Shown here: piece after piece, positions 37,692 to 46,719 of the stretch | Layout of the letters: every line of letters starts with the position of its first letter | How positions within the stretch are numbered: position 1 is the stretch's first letter | Origin: Cytophagales bacterium | GTDB taxonomy: Bacteria > Bacteroidota > Bacteroidia > Cytophagales > Spirosomataceae | NCBI GenBank assembly: GCA_013298025.1 | Contig: JAAFJE010000004.1 | Coordinates: forward strand, 114,528 to 178,527 | Reading direction: 5' to 3' | Length of the DNA: 64,000 bases | Notes under the pieces: generated by a model | Seen by the model: only the letters and a program-made list of their open reading frames with translations | What the model was told of the DNA's origin: nothing | Databases searched by the model: none | Made by a program: the position numbers and the translations under genes

Positions 37692-38825
37692 TTAAATTTT
37701 TAAGAAAATCTTTTTCTTGTAAAAAATATACAATAAAATCAGTTGTACAAGGGTAACGGAACAGGCCACAAATACTGGTTGCCAATGGCTTGGTGCGTAT
37801 AAAATAAGCCCGCCAAAAAGGAAGTTGGCTGTGTGGGCAAAGTTGACTACACCTTCCGATGCCATGTAAATCAGAATGGAGTTTGTGCCTATCCAAATAA
37901 AGGGTAATGCCCATTTTTGCCATTGCCAAACGTCAATAATGACGTAAAAGACCACAAAAAATAGGATAGAAAAACCGCCTACGAAACACACAAAGGAACT
38001 TGTCCAAAGGCGTTTGTTGATAGGGAACGCCATGTCCCAAAGTAAGCCAATGCCAATCAATACCAAAGCGGCGACCATCATCATCAATACTTTTCGATAG
38101 ACTGAAAATTCTCCTTCTTTTTTCAAAAAAGTAGCGGTAAAAACGCCCAACATGGCTGTGCCAATGGCCGGCAGGGTTGAAAGCAATCCTTCGGGGTCAT
38201 AGACAATACTGTGCAATCGGCCCGGTAATAAAATGCGGTCGATGTACGATGACAACGAGCCTTCTTTGGTCAAAACACCTGCCCCAAAACCGGGTACTGG
38301 CACAAGAGTCATGAGCAACCAATAAGAAATAAGGATAAATACAAAAAAGTATATTTGCTTTAATGTACTGGTATTCAAAAAGATAATTCCTGCAAAAAAC
38401 CAAGCTAAACCAATTCTGCCCAAAACACTGGCGATGCGTGTGTGTTCGTAGCCATTCCATTTGAACAAACCATTCACAATACAGCCCAGTAAAAGCAGGA
38501 TGAGCGTTCGGCGTAACATGGATTTGTACAATGGTATTTTTACAGTAGTTGGCAACAAATGTGGACTATCGACGAAGGCTTCGTTCATCTTTTTTTGCAT
38601 CGAAAAAGGCATCGACATTCCTGCAATAAAAAGGAATAGCGGGAAAATCATATCGTAAAAAGTGATGCCATTCCAAGCGGTATGATGCAGTTGTTCCGAC
38701 ATCCATTCAAAAGCTGGAATGTGCGTTGCCTCTGCCAACGCATGAACGATATGCTCGCCACTCATAATCCAAAACATATCGAAACCTCGCAAGGCATCTA
38801 AGGAGACAAGTCTTTTGTCTTTCAT
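37692..38825 (-). CDS. HGSNAT/NagX-like multi-pass membrane protein (DUF5009)
   Basis: A 377-residue membrane protein with about ten hydrophobic helices. The N-terminus has the family motif RLVSLDALRGFDMFWIMSGE, then HHTAWNGITFYDMIFPLFLF around residues 46-66; the His before WNG corresponds to the residue proposed as acetyl acceptor in human HGSNAT. HGSNAT moves acetyl groups from cytosolic acetyl-CoA across the membrane onto terminal glucosamine of heparan sulfate. Bacterial relatives named NagX occur in N-acetylglucosamine regulons with an unsettled transport or modification role. It is the last gene behind the GH89 gene, separated by a palindrome-filled 231-base gap. Confidence 0.85.
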   Translation of the reverse strand: MKDKRLVSLDALRGFDMFWIMSGEHIVHALAEATHIPAFEWMSEQLHHTAWNGITFYDMIFPLFLFIAGMSMPFSMQKKMNEAFVDSPHLLPTTVKIPLYKSMLRRTLILLLLGCIVNGLFKWNGYEHTRIASVLGRIGLAWFFAGIIFLNTSTLKQIYFFVFILISYWLLMTLVPVPGFGAGVLTKEGSLSSYIDRILLPGRLHSIVYDPEGLLSTLPAIGTAMLGVFTATFLKKEGEFSVYRKVLMMMVAALVLIGIGLLWDMAFPINKRLWTSSFVCFVGGFSILFFVVFYVIIDVWQWQKWALPFIWIGTNSILIYMASEGVVNFAHTANFLFGGLILYAPSHWQPVFVACSVTLVQLILLYIFYKKKIFLKI

Positions 38826-38853
38826 AGTAATGTTGAGTTTGGGAGTGATGAAA

Positions 38854-39066
38854 TTGTGAATGAATGAGTTAGTGAATTGTGAGTTGGCGAATTGTGAGTT
38901 AGTGAATTAAAGTATTTATTTTGTTTTGATTAAGGTAAAACATGAGTAATTGAAAAACAAAACATTAATTCACAATTCTTCATTGTTACTTAGTAAAAAA
39001 GAATTACTCATGCACAATTCACTAACTCGCTCATTCACAACTCACAATTAACTAACTCACAACTCC
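38854..39066. repeat. long imperfect inverted repeat between GH89 and HGSNAT-like genes
   Basis: Left arm words (GAATGAGTTAGTGAATTGTG at 38862-38881, again GAATTGTGAGTTAGTGAATT near 38890) are repeated in inverse at 39013-39036 with a four-base insertion and onwards to about 39066. An inner perfect 11-bp pair is CATGAGTAATT (38941-38951) with 39002-39012. The element fills the intercistronic gap and runs into the last codons of the GH89 gene. Folded RNA would be a branched hairpin between two operon genes. Confidence 0.75.
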
Positions 39067-41258
39067 TTTCTATACTTCTGATACATCTTCAAAGCAACTT
39101 GGTGACTGTTGCCTTTGGTTGTTGTTGGGAAGTTCTTTTGGCTTGTTACCCATTTCCATTCCCAAGTACGGATGTTTTCATCGAAAGTTTTTAAATCTGG
39201 CTCACGGTTTGAAGCCAACGCTTGGTTGAGTTCTACAAAAAACTGTTCCCATCTTGGTTTATAAAAATCGTTCAACAAACCACTCCATTGGCGATTGGCG
39301 TACTCGTGAAGCGGGCTATTGGCATCGCCCCAAAGCGTAATAAGGTCACGAGCGTTTTGTTCGTACAAGGCTTTTTCGGCTGGCGTACTGCCCCAACTTC
39401 TTGCCGAGCTAATCCACGGGCCAAGCATAAAATCTTTGCGAGTAGCCAACAATTCATCCATATCGGCAATCAAATCAAGAAAAGCCTGAGCGTCTTTTTT
39501 GAACTGCACAGCGTCTTTAGCTTTGAATGAATTTTTCCATTTTTTCTGTAAAATAAGGGCATGATTTGCCAATACTTGTCTGGTTATATCAACCAAATCG
39601 TACTGAAAACCATCCGAATCAATGCCTTTTTTAGATGCTTCTACGAACAAATCCCAAGCAGGAAGCAAGTCTTTTGGTTTGTAGTTGAGCTTGGTTCTTG
39701 TCCAAATCGTTGTAGAATCAAACGTAGGGCGACCCGTCACAATTGATTCAGCACCATCACGAATATCCTTGCCATTGTATGCCGTTTGACGCAATACTTG
39801 CCAAGCTTCTACCAAGGATTTATCATCGGTTTTATAACGATTTTTAGCATATTTTACCAACCATTCGTTCAAGTCGATTGGCGTAGTTTGCCAAGTATGT
39901 TGCATCATCAATTCATAAATCACAGGGTTTTGTTCGATGGCTTCCATCGTTAAACCGATTCCTTGTAAATTTTTAGAATTAGGGTCGTTTAAAGCCAAGG
40001 CTGGGCCACTGGCTACGCCGTCCATTCTACCAAAAAGATTGACATTTCCTCCGAAATTATTCAACATATTCCAAATCCACGGTTTGCCATAAAAAGCATC
40101 AGTACGTTTCCAAACAGGCTCAATTTCGGTTGCCAAATCCAACAACAACATTTTATCATTCGGAACAGCATTGAGTAAAGCTTCAATTTGTGGAGCTTTC
40201 CAAAATTTTCTATCACTGTAAAACAACCAACCTTGCATCACCCAAACGGCATCGGAGTCGGCCTGACGCATTCCTTCGTAAATTCTGGCACTGAGTTTTG
40301 AAAGAAAAGCAGGTTCGTCGGTTGGTGGTTCGTTTTCGTTGAAAGTATCGGCCGAATACAAATGGTCTGAACCAAAAAGTTTGGTTTGTTTATTGATAAA
40401 TTTTTTGCCCAATTCGGCAAAAAGCGGGTCTTCTGAATCTAAAATATAAGTATCGCCAAAACCGTTTGTCCAGTTGGTTGCTTTGAGTTTGGCATTCGGA
40501 TATTTCTTTTTAAAAGCCGCTGGTACGTGTCCTGTAAAGGCAGGCAACACAGGTTTCATGCCCAAAGCACGTTCTCTTTGCAAGATTTTTACCTGTAAAT
40601 CTTTATGCGATTTCATCCAACTCACAGGCAATGGACCGCCCCAACCATCAAGATTTCCCATCCAAAACCAAGAGAAATACGCTGGACCACTGAAAAAATC
40701 TTTCAAATCATTGTCAGAAAAGCCCATTTCGTTATAGACTTCACGCCAAGTATATTCTTCGCCCGTAATTGCCAAAGGCATATTGATGCCGTGCATGGCC
40801 ATCCAGTCGATTTCTTTTTGCCATCTTTCCCAATTCCACCACGACATACTGTAATTGAACGTACAATAATTGAGGTAATAGCGGTATTGGTAAGGCGTTT
40901 TCTTTGTAATTTTTGTAGGTAATTGAGGTAATCTGGCGGGCAAATCAAGGTTTGTGCCGTTCCAAGTAATTTGGCAATGACAATATTCAGTGAGGTAATA
41001 GTACAAGGCAGAAGCCACCGCAACACCGTTGTTTCCTCTTAATATTACTTTTTGATTTTTTGTTTCTATTTCAAAAACATCTTTAGGCGTATTATTATCA
41101 AGCGATTCTACGAGGAAAGACTTAGCCTTTGAAGGAATCACCCTACCAATCAGCGCCAAAGCTTCGGGTTTGTTGAGTTGTGCCACTGCATCTTGGGCAA
41201 CCAGTAAGAAGGCGAAAAATGCCAAAACAAAGTAAAAATAATGCGACAATCGGGTCAT
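39057..41258 (-). CDS. alpha-N-acetylglucosaminidase, GH89 (NAGLU family)
   Basis: A 733-residue exported enzyme with signal peptide LSHYFYFVLAFFAFLLVAQD ending near AVAQ. An N-terminal domain (about 25-115) precedes the TIM-barrel with GH89 marks: YCTFNYSMSWWNWERWQKEI, MHGINMPLAITGEEYTWREV, YFSWFWMGNLDGWGGPLP, and SADTFNENEPP; the C-terminal helical domain starts near 480 (RYKTDDKSLVEAWQVLRQTA). GH89 removes terminal alpha-linked GlcNAc, as in heparan sulfate (human NAGLU) or gastric mucin. The open frame extends to 41351, but ATG 41258 opens the signal peptide. It sits between SusD and an HGSNAT-like gene in one transcription direction. Confidence 0.95.
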   Translation of the reverse strand: MTRLSHYFYFVLAFFAFLLVAQDAVAQLNKPEALALIGRVIPSKAKSFLVESLDNNTPKDVFEIETKNQKVILRGNNGVAVASALYYYLTEYCHCQITWNGTNLDLPARLPQLPTKITKKTPYQYRYYLNYCTFNYSMSWWNWERWQKEIDWMAMHGINMPLAITGEEYTWREVYNEMGFSDNDLKDFFSGPAYFSWFWMGNLDGWGGPLPVSWMKSHKDLQVKILQRERALGMKPVLPAFTGHVPAAFKKKYPNAKLKATNWTNGFGDTYILDSEDPLFAELGKKFINKQTKLFGSDHLYSADTFNENEPPTDEPAFLSKLSARIYEGMRQADSDAVWVMQGWLFYSDRKFWKAPQIEALLNAVPNDKMLLLDLATEIEPVWKRTDAFYGKPWIWNMLNNFGGNVNLFGRMDGVASGPALALNDPNSKNLQGIGLTMEAIEQNPVIYELMMQHTWQTTPIDLNEWLVKYAKNRYKTDDKSLVEAWQVLRQTAYNGKDIRDGAESIVTGRPTFDSTTIWTRTKLNYKPKDLLPAWDLFVEASKKGIDSDGFQYDLVDITRQVLANHALILQKKWKNSFKAKDAVQFKKDAQAFLDLIADMDELLATRKDFMLGPWISSARSWGSTPAEKALYEQNARDLITLWGDANSPLHEYANRQWSGLLNDFYKPRWEQFFVELNQALASNREPDLKTFDENIRTWEWKWVTSQKNFPTTTKGNSHQVALKMYQKYRKEL

Positions 41259-41289
41259 AAGTATATGGTTTTTTGAGTTGTGAATGGGC

Positions 41290-41365
41290 GATTGAGTGAT
41301 TGAGTGACAATATAGCAACATCGTACTATTTACACAAAAGGAAAAAATCACTCAATCACTCAATC
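41290..41365. repeat. 18-bp perfect inverted repeat between susD and GH89
   Basis: GATTGAGTGATTGAGTGA at 41290-41307 has its exact reverse complement at 41348-41365, 40 bases apart; each arm is itself a tandem of GATTGAGT. The adjoining TCATTCATTCAC (41364-41375) is the inverse of a word in the next intercistronic palindrome (38856-38867). It abuts the susD stop codon. Confidence 0.8.
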
Positions 41366-41374
41366 ATTCATTCA

Positions 41375-42994
41375 CTAATTCGGATAGCCAGGGTTCTGTT
41401 TCAAATTCGGATTAAGTTGGAACGCACTTCTTGGAATCGGGAAAATTCGGCGATATTTGTCGGCATTGGTTTTATAGCCCCATTTTCCTTCGTATTTTCC
41501 AAAACGAATCATATCGTTTCTATGCCATCCTTCAAAGGCAAATTCTCTACTTCTTTCGGCATAAAGGAACTCCAAATCTACGCTGGTAAGTGCCGCAGCG
41601 GTAGTTCTTTGTGAGCGAACTTGGTTTACTAACGAAACGGCTGTACTACCCAACGTAGCTGCTCCACCCCTAACAATTGCCTCCGCTTTCATCAAAAGAA
41701 TATCTGAGTAACGAAATACTGGAATATCGTTGTTTTGATTTCTATTTAATGACGTAGCATCAGGATAAAACTTGATATTGCGGTAGCCCATGTTCCAAGC
41801 TACTTCGTCGTTTCCGGCATCAAACGCTGCTACATCCTGACGTAAAACCACATCGGGGGTTAAATTTACTTGATAAACTTTCTTTTCATTGGGGTCGCTG
41901 CCCTTATAATATTGGTCATAACCGATATTTGTAGTACTAACTGTTACAGGAGTTCCATTGCTGTAATACTGTAAACCTGTGAGCCATTGACCATTTCTGA
42001 TGTCGTTGGGGTCATTGAAGTTTGCATAAAACTCAGGCAATGTACTAGCCGAACCACTTGGTGTAAATGGCAAATTAAATTGCGCTCTGGCACTTCTAGG
42101 TACTTGATAACGAGAATGAATATTCACCGAACGGAAAGGAAATGAATTAGTCATCGCAGGGTCATAAGGAATAGCAAAGATAAATTCCTTCATTTGTGGC
42201 CCGTTGTCTGGATAAAACATTTTTAAATAAGAAGTTCTTGGCTCAATTGCATACAAGCCCGAACTAATAACTTTATCACAAGCGGCAATACAATCGTCAT
42301 AACGTTTTGTACCTGTATATTCTTCGGCATTTAAGTACATTTTTGCTAAAAGTGCATAAGCTGTCCATTTGTTAGGGCGACCGTACATAGACGTACCCGA
42401 AGCGTCGCTAAGGTAAGGAATAGCAGCTTTGAGTTCTTTTTCTACGAAATTGAAAACTTCTGCTCTTGGCGTATTCGTTTTGGGAGCAAAGTCGCCATAT
42501 AAAGTATCGAGCGGTACATTTCCGTAATTATCTAACATCATGAAATAGGCTAATGCTCTTACGGTTTTGATTTCGGCCAAATTGGTATTTTTAGCAGCAC
42601 CTGTGGGCATGGTTGTATTCAAAATATTGAGTGTTTGGTTAGAAACCCCAATAATCGTTGAGAGCCAATACCAGTTACCATTGAGGTAGCCGTTGTCTTG
42701 TGTCCAAGTATGGTAGTGCATGGTTTGGTTTTGTCCACCATCAAACCAGTTACCACCTCTGGCAGGCATGATACTTTCGTCGGTACTAAATGATTGTTGT
42801 TGGAAGTATTCTACGGCATAATTCCCACGTAGGGCTACATACACAGGCCCTGATGCCGAAACAAATTGCTCGCTGTTAGATGGGAACACATCGGGTGTTA
42901 GTTCTGTCGTAATCGGAACTTTTAAATCGTGACAGGAGAACAACACGCTTGAAAGCAATGTTGAAAGGAGTATATATAAATATGATTTTTTCAT
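41375..42994 (-). CDS. susD: SusD/RagB-family glycan-binding lipoprotein
   Basis: A 539-residue lipoprotein: KSYLYILLSTLLSSVLFSC with lipid Cys21. It has the SusD-like N-terminal part (TMHYHTWTQDNGYLNGNWYW), TPR helices (IKTVRALAYFMMLDNYGNVP, WTAYALLAKMYLNAEEYTG), and the C-terminal SusD/RagB block (VFRYSDILLMKAEAIVRGGA, YAERSREFAFEGWHRNDMIR, RIFPIPRSAFQLNPNLKQNP). SusD caps the SusC channel at the cell surface and binds the glycan. It starts 19 bases behind the SusC stop and is co-transcribed. Ligand predicted from the downstream GH89: alpha-GlcNAc-ended glycan. Confidence 0.95.
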   Translation of the reverse strand: MKKSYLYILLSTLLSSVLFSCHDLKVPITTELTPDVFPSNSEQFVSASGPVYVALRGNYAVEYFQQQSFSTDESIMPARGGNWFDGGQNQTMHYHTWTQDNGYLNGNWYWLSTIIGVSNQTLNILNTTMPTGAAKNTNLAEIKTVRALAYFMMLDNYGNVPLDTLYGDFAPKTNTPRAEVFNFVEKELKAAIPYLSDASGTSMYGRPNKWTAYALLAKMYLNAEEYTGTKRYDDCIAACDKVISSGLYAIEPRTSYLKMFYPDNGPQMKEFIFAIPYDPAMTNSFPFRSVNIHSRYQVPRSARAQFNLPFTPSGSASTLPEFYANFNDPNDIRNGQWLTGLQYYSNGTPVTVSTTNIGYDQYYKGSDPNEKKVYQVNLTPDVVLRQDVAAFDAGNDEVAWNMGYRNIKFYPDATSLNRNQNNDIPVFRYSDILLMKAEAIVRGGAATLGSTAVSLVNQVRSQRTTAAALTSVDLEFLYAERSREFAFEGWHRNDMIRFGKYEGKWGYKTNADKYRRIFPIPRSAFQLNPNLKQNPGYPN

Positions 42995-43013
42995 GATTTC
43001 AACTGTTTAAGAA

Positions 43014-46000
43014 TTAAAATGAAACATTAAGACCTAACAAGAATGTACGGGTTTTTGGATAGAAGTTGTTGTAGTCAACTCCTGGGGCAATACCACCTTG
43101 GTTTACTTCTGGGTCAACGCCTGTGTATTTTGTAATGACAAAAAGGTTGTTTACAGAAGTATAAATTCTGAGGTTTTTAATGAGTGAACCAAGTCTTTTG
43201 AAGTTATAAGCCAACGTAGCGTTGTCTAAACGGATATAGCTTCCGTCTTCAATAAAACGTGATGAGTAGAAATAGGCATTATAGTCAGCCGTCGATTCGT
43301 TGGCAGCATCAACCAAAATATTAGCATATTGGGCTGTGTTTGGTCTGAATAAATCGGCACGAGTGGCATTGAAAATTTTGTTACCAAATACACCTCTAAT
43401 AAAGATGTTCAAGTCGAAATTGCCATAAGTGAAGGTGTTGTTCCAGCCTAATAAAAGTTTAGGTTGTGCACTGCCAAGATAATGATAATCTTTACCATTG
43501 GTTGGCGTAGTCGTCAACGAACCATCTGCACTTACAAATTGTGATACACCTGCGGCGTTTTTACCTGCATATTCCAATGTAAAGAATTGTCCGAGTGGTC
43601 TGCCTGATTTAAGGATTTGCAAAGAACGCCCCGACTGTCCGCCACCTTCTGGATAAGACAAAAGTGTAGAGTCACCACCAGCAAAAAGTGGGTTAGTCAA
43701 GCTCGTAATAGTGTTGCTGTTATGAGCAAGATTCAAAGTGGAATTCCAAGTGAACGATTTGCTATTCAGTAATTTAGCGTTCAATGTTAGCTCTATACCT
43801 TTGTTGTTGATGCTTCCACCATTGGCAACAATGCTACCAGCAGGTACAAGGATTGGGTCAACGCTGTAAGAGTAAATCATGCCTGTGGTATTTTTCTCAT
43901 ACAATTCCAACGAGCCGCTTAATTTGTTGTTGGCTACAGTAAAGTCTAAACCAATATTGGTTGTAGCGGTTTTTTCCCATTTCAAATCAGGGTTAGCTGC
44001 TTTGGTTGGGCCGTTGGCAGAAACCAATGAGCCATTGTAATAGTATGTTCCTAAAGCACCCGAAATAAACTGAGAAGTATAAGCATTAAAGCCCGAAGCG
44101 TTACCCGTAACACCATAACTAGCTCTTAGTTTCAAGTCGTTGAAAATGCTTTGTCCATCCATAAAGCTTTCTTGGCTGAGTCTCCAAGCCAAACCTACCG
44201 ATGGGAAATAACCCCATTGGTTATTAGCACCAAATACCGAGCTACCATCTCTTCTGATAGAGGCTTGCAAGAGGTATTTGTTTTTGAAATTATAATTCAA
44301 ACGGGCAAAATCTGAAATCAACTGTGTTTCTTGGTAAACGCCATCTGGTCCAAAGCTAATTTGATACCCTGAAATACTGTAAGGGTTACTCAATGCCAAG
44401 TTGTTGTAACCAATGTTATCAACTGGCATATTGCTGGTTGTTACTTGGAATCCTTCGCCAATTTTGTTGTTTTGCCAAGAATAACCCAATACGGCATTGA
44501 TGGTGTGGTCGCCAAATGTCTTATTCCAAGTCAAATATGTTTCTAAAATTTTATTGGTATTTTGGTATGAACTTCTGCTGGCTTGTCCGTTTTTACCAAA
44601 TACTTGTGTGTTATGAAAACCAAAACCGGGGTCTGGGTTGTCATACATATTGTTGTAAGTGGTAGTATAATACTTGTTGTAATACGAGCCTTGCAACGAA
44701 TTGGCGTTCATATACGAAAGGTTCAAGTTATAAGTCAAGCCAAAAGGCAACTGTAGTTCAGCTTTCAATGCACCAATCAAGTTGTTGTATTTGGTATCCA
44801 TTTGGCTATTGTTAATCATAGCTACTGGGTTGTAGTAGTTCTGATTTTGCAAATTTTCAAAATAGCTGCCATCGGTGTTGGTAATAGGAGATACAGGTAA
44901 ATATATAGCAGACTGGAGCAATACCGAGTTACGGTAAGGAATATCTTGTGCGTCGCTTGTAGAGTTGGTAATAGAGAAGCCTAATTTTAGTTTGTCTTTC
45001 AAGGCATATTGCTCTACCGACAAACGGGCAATGACTCTTTCCAAAGAGCTATTCAACAAAATACCGTCTTTTTTTACGTAGTTTAAGCTAACGCTATAAT
45101 TGCTATGCTCGCCTCCGCCGCTCACAGATACGTTGTGGTTGGTAGAAATAGCCGTTTCTTTCTGAATAGCCGATTGCCAATCGGTATTAGCGCCTTTGTC
45201 GTCGGTAACGGTAGATAAACTAAGATTAATTTTTTTCAAAAAGTTTTTCAATTGGTCGGCGTTCATCATATTCAAACGACTCGATACTTTTTCAAAGCCT
45301 ACAAATGCACTATAAGATACCTGCATTTGTCCGTTTTTACCTTTCTTGGTTGTCACCATAATTACGCCATTGGCAGCACGGTTTCCATAAATCGCTGTGG
45401 CAGCGGCATCTTTCAAGATGTCGATAGAGGCGATGTCGTCGGGGGCAATGGTCGAAATATCGGCTCCCGGAATACCATCAATTACATAAAATGGTCCTTG
45501 CGAACTGTTCAAGGTTGAAGCACCTCTCAAGATTACTGCCGCAGGTTTGTTGGGGTCGCCACTGGCTGTGATGTTTAGGCCTGGCACTTTACCTTGCAAC
45601 AATTGCCCCACGTCTGTGATAGCCCCTTTGTTGAGTTCTTCGGTTTTAATGGTACTTACCGCACTCGAAAGGTTTTTACGAGATTGACTACCATAACCTA
45701 CCACCGCTACCTCGGCAATGGTGGTGGCAACTTCCTGTAAGCTAATAGTGATATAGGTTTGTGTCCCTACAAGTACTTCTTTTGCTTTAAAGCCAATATA
45801 AGAAAAAACAAGGGTTTCGTTTTTGGTTGCAGCCAAGGTAAATTCGCCATTGCTATCGGTGGTTGTGCCTCGGTTGGTGCCTTTTACGCTGATGTTTACG
45901 CCTACCAAAGGCTTGCCATCGACAGAAGAGGTTACTTTTCCTTTAACGGTTTGTAAAAGTATTTCAATAGGAAGTTCTAGTTTAGGATTAACTTTTTTGG

Positions 46001-46382
46001 GTTTTATTACAATGGTTTTTTCAACAATGGCGTATTCTAATAACTGGTTTTCAAAGCACGTTTCGAGTACTTCCTCCAGTTTGGCATTTTTTAGATTTAC
46101 ACTCACTTTGTCGGTTTTGTCTAAAAGCTCGGTTTTGTACCAAAAAGTGTATTCACTTTGCTTTTCGATTTCTTTGAAAACTTTATTCATCGAAACGTTT
46201 TTAAAATTCAAAGTAAATCGCTGTGAAAAACTGGTAGCACTTACCTGCATGAGCACCGATAACGATAAAATAAAGGTTAGTTTCATGACCCTGAAGAATT
46301 TAGTGGATGGTTTTAATCCACGACAGGAAGCCGAAATGCACGGCAAGCCCAGCCTAATTTGGAAAATAGGATTGTGATTCAT
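43014..46382 (-). CDS. susC: SusC/RagA-family TonB-linked glycan importer with STN signalling domain
   Basis: A 1122-residue receptor. A basic leader precedes the signal core KLTFILSLSVLMQVSATSFS; an STN domain follows (about 55-115: FTLNFKNVSMNKVFKEIEKQ, KLEEVLETCFENQLLEYAIV), then a CarboxypepD_reg domain (VKGKVTSSVDGKPLVGVNIS), plug (VGQLLQGKVPGLNITASGDP, RGASTLNSSQGPFYVIDGIP, DILKDAAATAIYGNRAANGV) and barrel. The STN domain lets it signal to the FecR protein encoded upstream. ATG 46382 gives a long leader; ATG 46286 (MKLTFILS) is the alternative. It imports the glycan fragment through the outer membrane. Confidence 0.95.
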   Translation of the reverse strand: MNHNPIFQIRLGLPCISASCRGLKPSTKFFRVMKLTFILSLSVLMQVSATSFSQRFTLNFKNVSMNKVFKEIEKQSEYTFWYKTELLDKTDKVSVNLKNAKLEEVLETCFENQLLEYAIVEKTIVIKPKKVNPKLELPIEILLQTVKGKVTSSVDGKPLVGVNISVKGTNRGTTTDSNGEFTLAATKNETLVFSYIGFKAKEVLVGTQTYITISLQEVATTIAEVAVVGYGSQSRKNLSSAVSTIKTEELNKGAITDVGQLLQGKVPGLNITASGDPNKPAAVILRGASTLNSSQGPFYVIDGIPGADISTIAPDDIASIDILKDAAATAIYGNRAANGVIMVTTKKGKNGQMQVSYSAFVGFEKVSSRLNMMNADQLKNFLKKINLSLSTVTDDKGANTDWQSAIQKETAISTNHNVSVSGGGEHSNYSVSLNYVKKDGILLNSSLERVIARLSVEQYALKDKLKLGFSITNSTSDAQDIPYRNSVLLQSAIYLPVSPITNTDGSYFENLQNQNYYNPVAMINNSQMDTKYNNLIGALKAELQLPFGLTYNLNLSYMNANSLQGSYYNKYYTTTYNNMYDNPDPGFGFHNTQVFGKNGQASRSSYQNTNKILETYLTWNKTFGDHTINAVLGYSWQNNKIGEGFQVTTSNMPVDNIGYNNLALSNPYSISGYQISFGPDGVYQETQLISDFARLNYNFKNKYLLQASIRRDGSSVFGANNQWGYFPSVGLAWRLSQESFMDGQSIFNDLKLRASYGVTGNASGFNAYTSQFISGALGTYYYNGSLVSANGPTKAANPDLKWEKTATTNIGLDFTVANNKLSGSLELYEKNTTGMIYSYSVDPILVPAGSIVANGGSINNKGIELTLNAKLLNSKSFTWNSTLNLAHNSNTITSLTNPLFAGGDSTLLSYPEGGGQSGRSLQILKSGRPLGQFFTLEYAGKNAAGVSQFVSADGSLTTTPTNGKDYHYLGSAQPKLLLGWNNTFTYGNFDLNIFIRGVFGNKIFNATRADLFRPNTAQYANILVDAANESTADYNAYFYSSRFIEDGSYIRLDNATLAYNFKRLGSLIKNLRIYTSVNNLFVITKYTGVDPEVNQGGIAPGVDYNNFYPKTRTFLLGLNVSF

Positions 46383-46719
46383 ACTTTTGTTGGGGGTTTT
46401 GAATAAAATACTACGACAAATTGTTTTAATCAAACACCGACTTCGAGCGAAAACGCTGCAACGTTTTCGCTTTTTTCGTTGTTTAATGCCTTGGTAGTGG
46501 AATAAGTGCCACTTGCACTGAAAAAAGTAATGTTATATGTACGTTTTTGCTTTAAGCTTTTCTACTTCGGATGCTGATTTTGTAAGTGATTTAGGTAAAC
46601 TTCTTTGCTCAACCTTTCCTCATTTTTTTAATGAATAAATTGCTTATTTACAACTTGTTCATGTAAGGTGTTGCGGTGGACATAGACGTTGCGGTGCAAC
46701 GTTTCTACGGGGTGGTAAA
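46383..46719. other. 337-base gap between fecR and susC with two hairpins
   Basis: No gene is seen. AGCGAAAACG (46446-46455) pairs with CGTTTTCGCT (46462-46471), with a T-run on the plus strand only; ACGTTGC (46686-46692) pairs with GCAACGT (46696-46702) just behind the fecR stop. On the coding (minus) strand these lie in the leader of the susC transcript and could attenuate it or end the fecR message. Confidence 0.5.

Noticed and set aside
37300..37929. 209-residue minus-strand frame across the Nudix gene and the HGSNAT-like 3' end
   Set aside because: It overlaps two recognisable genes in the wrong frames and is rich in Phe/Lys without domain character.
45823..46377. 184-residue plus-strand frame opposite the SusC STN domain
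   Set aside because: The minus strand holds a clear STN and regulatory-like domain at the same place.
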